Of a DNA stretch of 12,660 nucleotides, positions 9,301 through 12,660 are shown one piece after another. A program made the translations under genes and the position numbers. Position 1 is the stretch's first letter; each line of letters starts with the position of its first letter. Origin of the DNA: Conoideocrella luteorostrata. Taxonomy: Eukaryota; Ascomycota; Sordariomycetes; Hypocreales; Clavicipitaceae. Location of the stretch: positions 1-12,660 of the forward strand of contig JASWJB010000602.1 of assembly GCA_032433595.1 (NCBI GenBank), in the 5' to 3' direction. The notes below the pieces were generated by a model. The model had not been told where the DNA came from. It was given only the letters and a program-made list of their open reading frames with translations, and did not search any database.

Positions 9301-9591
9301 CAAGCCCCTCGCAGAAATCTCGCGATGCTCAAGATCACGGGCTAATCTGGCTCGATATTCATGAAGTTGCCGCTGAGACAAGGCCAAGTGTGTAAAGTTT
9401 TGCTCAACCTCTCCCGTCGGCGGTGGGCTGATTACCGTTTGGGCGAAGGCGGAGGTGGTTGTAGAAGCGTTGGGTGATGATGATTCATTGTCATGATTTT
9501 GTTCTTTCGCGATCTGCTGCCACTCTCGCTGGCCCCTGCCCGACGGGTCGACTGGTGAAGAGAAGGGGTAGCTGGAGCGGCGTTGGGCCAT
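3377..9591 (-). CDS. Large soluble hybrid histidine kinase: split GAF, PAS, split PAS, HisKA, HATPase_c, pseudo-receiver, receiver
   Basis: The CDS is complement(join(3377..3595, 3658..9591)), 2050 aa. No membrane segment is visible, so it should be a cytosolic sensor. Residues 1-220 are Ser/Pro-rich and disordered. A GAF-like domain lies at about 228-281 plus 608-725, interrupted by a disordered insert. PAS1 with PAC is at about 1010-1120. PAS2 is at about 1135-1195 plus 1290-1354. HisKA has SHEIRTPL with phospho-accepting His1377. HATPase_c has the N box (Asn1494), G1 DTGRG (Asp1532), an FKPFSQ F box and the G2 box GGSGLGL (1561-1567). A receiver-like domain without acidic residues spans about 1757-1888. 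The final receiver has Glu1933-Asp1934, phosphoacceptor Asp1980 (CDLHMP) and Lys2035. All catalytic residues are present, so the kinase should work and feed an HPt protein of the Ypd1 type. Start choice: 9591 is the first in-frame ATG, with A at -3; the frame is open about 24 codons further but only to a TTG at 9663. A match to the Neurospora DCC-1 group is possible but unverified. Confidence 0.93.
3596..3657 (-). other. Intron of the histidine kinase gene (62 bp), phase 0, one codon before the phosphoacceptor Asp
   Basis: On the minus strand the donor is GTATGT and the acceptor CTTAG, with a CTAAC branch word about 15 bases before the acceptor. Splicing joins SLIL to CDLHMP, the conserved beta-3 strand of a receiver domain. 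Without splicing the reading frame adds only Val-Cys-Tyr-Phe and stops at 3643-3645. Confidence 0.93.
4539..4560 (-). repeat. In-frame trinucleotide repeat encoding poly-Ala in the kinase linker
   Basis: About seven GCA/AGC units on the plus strand read as GCT codons on the coding strand. They give seven Ala inside the Thr/Ala/Ser-rich linker between HATPase_c and the pseudo-receiver (about residue 1680). A second, shorter run of the same type lies at about 4613-4624. Confidence 0.85.
6627..6650 (-). repeat. CGG-type repeat encoding poly-Pro just before PAS1
   Basis: Uninterrupted CGG/GGC triplets on the plus strand encode six consecutive Pro on the coding strand, in a Pro/Ser-rich linker immediately N-terminal to the first PAS domain. 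Such stretches are flexible and prone to length change. Confidence 0.85.
6827..6858 (-). repeat. Compound trinucleotide repeat encoding Asn3-Ser-Thr3-Ala4 in the kinase
   Basis: Adjacent GCA, GTA and TTA triplet runs on the plus strand encode a homopolymer mosaic in the disordered region between the GAF-like and PAS domains (about residues 912-922). The related triplets suggest one expanded repeat that has since mutated. Confidence 0.8.
8382..8396 (-). repeat. Short CAG repeat encoding Ala4 inside the GAF insert
   Basis: Four to five CAG/GCA units on the plus strand read as Ala codons on the coding strand, next to Glu-Glu-Gln-Gln. They lie in the long insert that splits the GAF-like domain (about residue 400). 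Confidence 0.7.
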
Positions 9592-9659
9592 TCTGCTGTG
9601 CGCATCCCCAGTCGATACGACTTCTGCTTCGTCTTCTACTACTTCCAAGTTGCCTATAA

Positions 9660-9668
9660 TCAATCCAT
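9660..9668 (-). promoter_or_regulatory. Two-codon upstream ORF in the kinase leader
   Basis: On the minus strand ATG-GAT-TGA (Met-Asp-stop) ends 68 bases before the kinase ATG at 9591 and is in another frame. If the transcript starts upstream of 9668, this minimal upstream ORF would lie in the 5' leader and could lower initiation at the main start. The transcription start is not known from the sequence. Confidence 0.5.
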
Positions 9669-9980
9669 CTCTCCCGGGGACACTTGATTCGAGCTCCGTT
9701 GCACTTGTTTGGCGATTGGGGGGAGGGATGATTGCGCCTCAGCACGCGTCGATTGTGATGTGGTCGAGTTGAGCCAGGCGAGGCGAGGCGAGTTGATGCT
9801 CGAGGTATAAGTTAAGGCGTAGTAGAATAGCGAATTAGAACTCTGCGTGCCTGTATAAGAGGACTTGAGATTGGTGTCAGATCAAGTCAACAAGGCGGAT
9901 GTGGCATGAAGTCACGTCGCAGCCAAGCGCATGTGTATGTACGTACTTGCGGCGGCGTATGCACGACGTCAACGAGTGAA

Positions 9981-10006
9981 GGGCTGGGGGCAAGAGGGTA
10001 CCTGGG
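9981..10006 (+). promoter_or_regulatory. G-quadruplex-capable guanine run cluster upstream of the kinase gene
   Basis: Four runs of three or more G (9981-9983, 9986-9990, 9996-9998, 10004-10006) are separated by loops of 2, 5 and 5 bases, which meets the usual G3+N1-7 rule. A fifth GGG follows at 10017. It sits about 390 bp upstream of the kinase ATG, on the strand that is template for that gene. Confidence 0.5.
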
Positions 10007-10143
10007 TGAGCAAAGCGGGCGAGATGGGCGCGCGATGGGCTAGTCGGACAGGAGAGCTAGTAGCCTCGGGTTGACCAACCGCAGAATCGATGAACAAGAG
10101 AAAGAAGAAAAAAAGGCCAAGCCGTCAGAGAATGCTGTAGTCT

Positions 10144-10154
10144 GTACTCCGTAC
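10144..10154. repeat. TACTCCGTA word, copy 1 (inside GTACTCCGTAC)
   Basis: This is an exact TACTCCGTA at 10145-10153, embedded in the semi-palindrome GTACTCCGTAC. A close variant, CTACTCCGTG, follows at about 10224-10233. It is the first of four exact copies in the right-hand intergenic DNA. Confidence 0.75.
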
Positions 10155-10329
10155 GAGAAAGTCCAATTCTCTCAGTTGTTGGGAGACAAAGATTGTCTCC
10201 AGGAAAAGGCAAAGCTGAAAAGTCTACTCCGTGGGCGGCAGCCTTGACAGAGCGAGTGCTGCTGAGAGGAAACAAACGGTGAAGATGCCGTCAGAGCAAG
10301 GTACTAGTCACCCAGTACTTCGTACTTAG

Positions 10330-10338
10330 TACGGAGTA
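10330..10338. repeat. TACGGAGTA word, copy 2 (reverse orientation)
   Basis: This is an exact reverse complement of TACTCCGTA, preceded by the palindromic GTACTTAGTAC and followed by a run of seven to eight G. Confidence 0.75.
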
Positions 10339-10350
10339 GGGGGGGTGGAG

Positions 10351-12180
10351 GATGGCGGGTAGCGCGACCGACGTCAGACCAAGGGGAGAGAGAGTGAGAA
10401 GGAGAGGGAGCAGTGGACGGGACAGTGCCGCACTCGACTTACTTTCCTCCACTACCACACCAGATAGACCAAACCATCAGCATCAACACCTGCACAGCTG
10501 GCGAAGCTACACAGCATTTGGTGTGGTGCAATGGCCATAAGAAGCTGCAACCTAGAAGTGTTGCTCTGTAACCTCTGTAGGAACTCATGAGTCGGCTACT
10601 GCGTAGTCTAGGTTATTTCATCTACTCATATGCAAGGCACAATATCGCCAGATATGACTAAAGAATTTTCTCTGCTCAACACTTGGCACTGGGCTCCGAG
10701 GACGAGGCTAGAGGAAGGGATATACAACAATTATTACACTCATACAACACAATGCGATACCACCATCCAGGGATCTTAAACTAAATACAATATGGAGAAC
10801 GGAGCACTTTAGTGCTGTACCTATTAACCTCTAACTTGATGGTGGAGAATACATGTCAACTCGCGTGGTCAACCCGAACCTTCCTTCAAGACTCGCAGAG
10901 TACGTACGGTATGGAGGTCTGTCTGCCTGGACGTGACGTCTTTTTTCCCATTCCGGGTCGAGTCGTTGCGGCCAGCCAGCCACCTTGAAAATGTGTCGAG
11001 GCCCAGGGGTTCAACTGGAAATACTGGAGCAATCGGGTAGGAGACGAGGCCAGGGTGCGGGTGCACAGGGGCTGACATTATGACAGAATGACGTCGGCAT
11101 CAGCACGGACCAGTCCAGTGCTCGACTGTTTGCTCTGTTCGGGCTCGGCTTTGCTTTGTGCTTGTCCAACATTTCCATCTCCACGCCAGACCAAGCCACA
11201 AGCAACAATCAGAAGCGGCCCTTTGACAACCAAGTAGTGCCGTCTATTGGTTCCGTAATCTTCAAAGGGCTCACAACAATGCTAATTCTTTCAAAGTCGA
11301 CGCCAGTGAACCCGGAAAATGCTCGGCTGAAAGATGGGGCTGTTACCACAGACCACCCAGTATTGTGAGGCATCTCCGTCTGCTTTCATTTACCTGCATG
11401 GGATATTTCCAGTCCGGAGGTTTTGACCACTGCCTAAAGTACAAGGGAGGCAGAGAGAGCATTCAGGACGCGCACGCAGCTATTGGGTCCCGTTTCAATA
11501 TTGCCATGGTCTTTTTTCCGCTTGGCTAGTCCGGCTTCATCGGCGACAGCGACGAATTAATGAAATCAGCCCATTGCATTTAGAGGTCATTGGGACCGCC
11601 GGTGCTCTACTGTGATCCTTACGCATCTTAACTGGGTCCGGAGATAATACGGTTTGTACTCGGTATATAGAGCCATCTAGGAAAAATACCTTTCTTTTTT
11701 TTTTTTTGATCCTCTTTCTTTCCTCAGGGTTGGGTGTCAGCTCGAGCCACCCATCCAGGATCTGGAATCTGGATGGAATCCCAATACGGACTTTGTCAGA
11801 TAGCGGTTTCACCCTGCCCCGGAAGGACTTGGTCAAGCAAAACGGCTAAATAGGCGTCCAATCAAGTCAGCTTATGAGACGACTCCTAAAATGATCCTCA
11901 ACTCAGCACTTAACCTTGGCATTTACCACGCATCAGAGTGAGTAAGCGGCTCCGTACGATTGCAACCCTTGACTGAAGTTTAGCCGTTTCTCCATTACTC
12001 CGGTCGAATAACCACATCCAAATATTGCCGTTCCGAAGTACCATGTGCTACGAGTCAAGTTCCCTAGTGCATTGGACACGTCTGCTCCGCAAATAGTCAT
12101 GGTTCTGCGTCACTATTCCTTTTAACCTAGCTTGTGCGGCAGTTCCCTGGGTGGCGCGTTGCTCCCTTGTCACCGTCATC
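10351..12180. other. Intergenic DNA with no supported gene
   Basis: These 1.8 kb contain only short open frames (none over about 100 codons), with no recognisable domain, signal peptide or splice-linked extension. Visible structure is limited to GACGTC palindromes (10370, 10935, 11090), a 9-bp inverted repeat at 11218-11270, an 8-bp inverted repeat at 11751-11776, and a T-rich tract ending in CTTTCCTCAG at 11695-11727. That last stretch looks like a splice acceptor but has no coding sequence after it. No tRNA or 5S-like sequence was recognised. Confidence 0.55.
11218..11270. repeat. Perfect 9-bp inverted repeat GCCCTTTGA / TCAAAGGGC
   Basis: The arms lie at 11218-11226 and 11262-11270 with a 35-base spacer. 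There is no target-site duplication or transposase. It could be a weak hairpin or a protein-binding pair, or chance. Confidence 0.5.
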
Positions 12181-12195
12181 GTTTGTCAAACCCAC

Positions 12196-12294
12196 ACAAG
12201 ACGGGCACACAAGACGGGCACACAAGACGGCACACTAGTAGACAGACATACTCCGTACAAGACGGCACGCTAGACAGACATACATACAAGACGG
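12196..12294 (+). repeat. ACAAGACGG repeat cluster (five exact copies)
   Basis: Exact copies start at 12196, 12209, 12222, 12257 and 12286. The first three are spaced by 13 bp (unit ACAAGACGGGCAC). The last copies alternate with CTAG...ACAGACATAC segments, giving a higher-order pattern of about 30-35 bp. A TACTCCGTA word (12249-12257) overlaps the fourth copy by one base. Confidence 0.85.
12249..12257. repeat. TACTCCGTA word, copy 3
   Basis: This exact copy lies inside the ACAAGACGG repeat cluster, in the same orientation as copy 1. Confidence 0.75.
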
Positions 12295-12660
12295 GCTCAC
12301 AGGACACTGCACTCCATGCTCGGTACCGCAGCTACAGGAGACACAAGATGGAAAACACCAGTTGACACCTAGACACCCCACCACATCAGACCTCCAGAAA
12401 AAGACTCCTGATCGTCTGTTCGCCATGCGTCCACGGCCCGCCCAGGAAGATCCTCGCGACCATGCGTGTAGTTTTGGTGTTTCCCGACAAGCTACGGAGT
12501 ACTCGTATTATGTAATATACCCGCGACTCATTGGCAGCAAATCATCAGGCCATCGAGCCAAAACCTACAGGTAACCTCGCTTAACACTACACCAAAAAGC
12601 CAGGACGATTGACAGCGTCGGGAAAATGAAAGAGATGTTCCAAGTTGGACAGAGTTTTTG
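12295..12660. other. Intergenic DNA to the right window edge
   Basis: No credible coding sequence is visible in this stretch on either strand. The short open frames are overlapping and lack motifs. The only notable element is the exact TACGGAGTA word at 12493-12501. A gene beyond the right edge may have its promoter or 3' end here, but nothing in the window shows it. Confidence 0.5.
12493..12501. repeat. TACGGAGTA word, copy 4 (reverse orientation)
   Basis: This exact copy is followed directly by CTCGTA, giving TACGGAGTACTCGTA, a near-palindromic dimer of the word. Confidence 0.75.

Larger units (their letters stand above)
9592..10350 (-). promoter_or_regulatory. Proximal upstream region and 5' leader of the histidine kinase gene
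   Basis: No gene is supported here, so it most likely carries the kinase leader and promoter (read leftward). Landmarks are the two-codon upstream ORF, a tandem AGGCG/GGCGA run at about 9775-9791, a guanine-run cluster at 9981-10006, GACGTC palindromes at 9965-9970 and just beyond at 10370-10375, and two TACTCCGTA-type words (10145-10153 and 10330-10338). No TATAAA is visible on the minus strand. Regulator identities cannot be fixed from the sequence alone. Confidence 0.45.

Noticed and set aside
9592..9663. Longer kinase N-terminus starting at 9663
   Set aside because: The codon at 9663 on the minus strand is TTG, not ATG; the first in-frame ATG is at 9591 with A at -3. An upstream exon is not excluded.
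11695..11727. Polypyrimidine tract ending CTTTCCTCAG, resembling a splice acceptor
   Set aside because: No coding frame with recognisable content follows, and no matching donor-side exon was found.
11537..11836. Minus-strand 99-codon open frame
   Set aside because: Its Lys-rich block comes from the T tract at 11695-11707; no similarity or motif is visible.
12196..12294. CRISPR-like array
   Set aside because: The repeats are 9-13 bp, spacers are irregular or absent, and the genome is fungal; it is a minisatellite-like cluster.
10351..12660. Transposon, tRNA or 5S rRNA genes in the gene-free region
   Set aside because: No transposase or reverse transcriptase motif, no terminal repeats with target duplications, and no A/B-box pair or 5S-like sequence was recognised.

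Overview
The window looks like nuclear DNA of a filamentous ascomycete (Pezizomycotina; probably Sordariomycetes, possibly Hypocreales, by inference). The evidence is short 60-80 bp GT...AG introns with CTAAC branch sites, a very large hybrid histidine kinase full of disordered Ser/Pro/Ala-rich inserts, a fungal-type histidine phosphatase with a long polar tail, no bacterial operon signals, and recurring TACTCCGTA words in the intergenic DNA.

Layout. The left edge (about 32-262, minus) holds the ATG end of a small ORF with a convincing signal peptide. It may be the first exon of a gene that runs out of the window. It is divergent from a three-exon histidine phosphatase gene of the phosphoglycerate mutase superfamily (613-2168, plus; 469 aa) that resembles fungal DET1-type proteins. 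An imperfect 56-57 bp tandem duplication straddles the stop codon of that gene. A gene-free convergent intergenic region follows (2169-3376), with a candidate poly(A) signal and a 35-base purine tract.

The centre is a two-exon minus-strand gene (3377-9591) for a soluble hybrid histidine kinase of about 2050 residues. In order it carries a disordered N-terminus, a GAF-like domain split by about 325 residues, a PAS domain, a second PAS split by about 95 residues, HisKA (His1377), HATPase_c, a degenerate receiver-like domain, and a canonical receiver (Asp1980). Its single intron sits one codon before the phosphoacceptor Asp. The product should start a His-Asp-His-Asp phosphorelay through an HPt protein to response regulators of the Ssk1/Skn7 type.

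The right 3 kb (9592-12660) contains no gene I can support. It is the upstream region of the kinase gene. It holds a two-codon upstream ORF, a G-quadruplex-like G-run cluster, several GACGTC palindromes, four exact TACTCCGTA/TACGGAGTA words and a short ACAAGACGG repeat cluster near the right end.

The phosphatase and the kinase are convergent neighbours; nothing in the sequence links their functions. I see no mobile element, CRISPR array, rRNA or tRNA gene. The most unusual material is the architecture of the kinase: two sensor domains interrupted by long inserts, a dead receiver before the live one, and an intron placed so that its retention would remove the live receiver.
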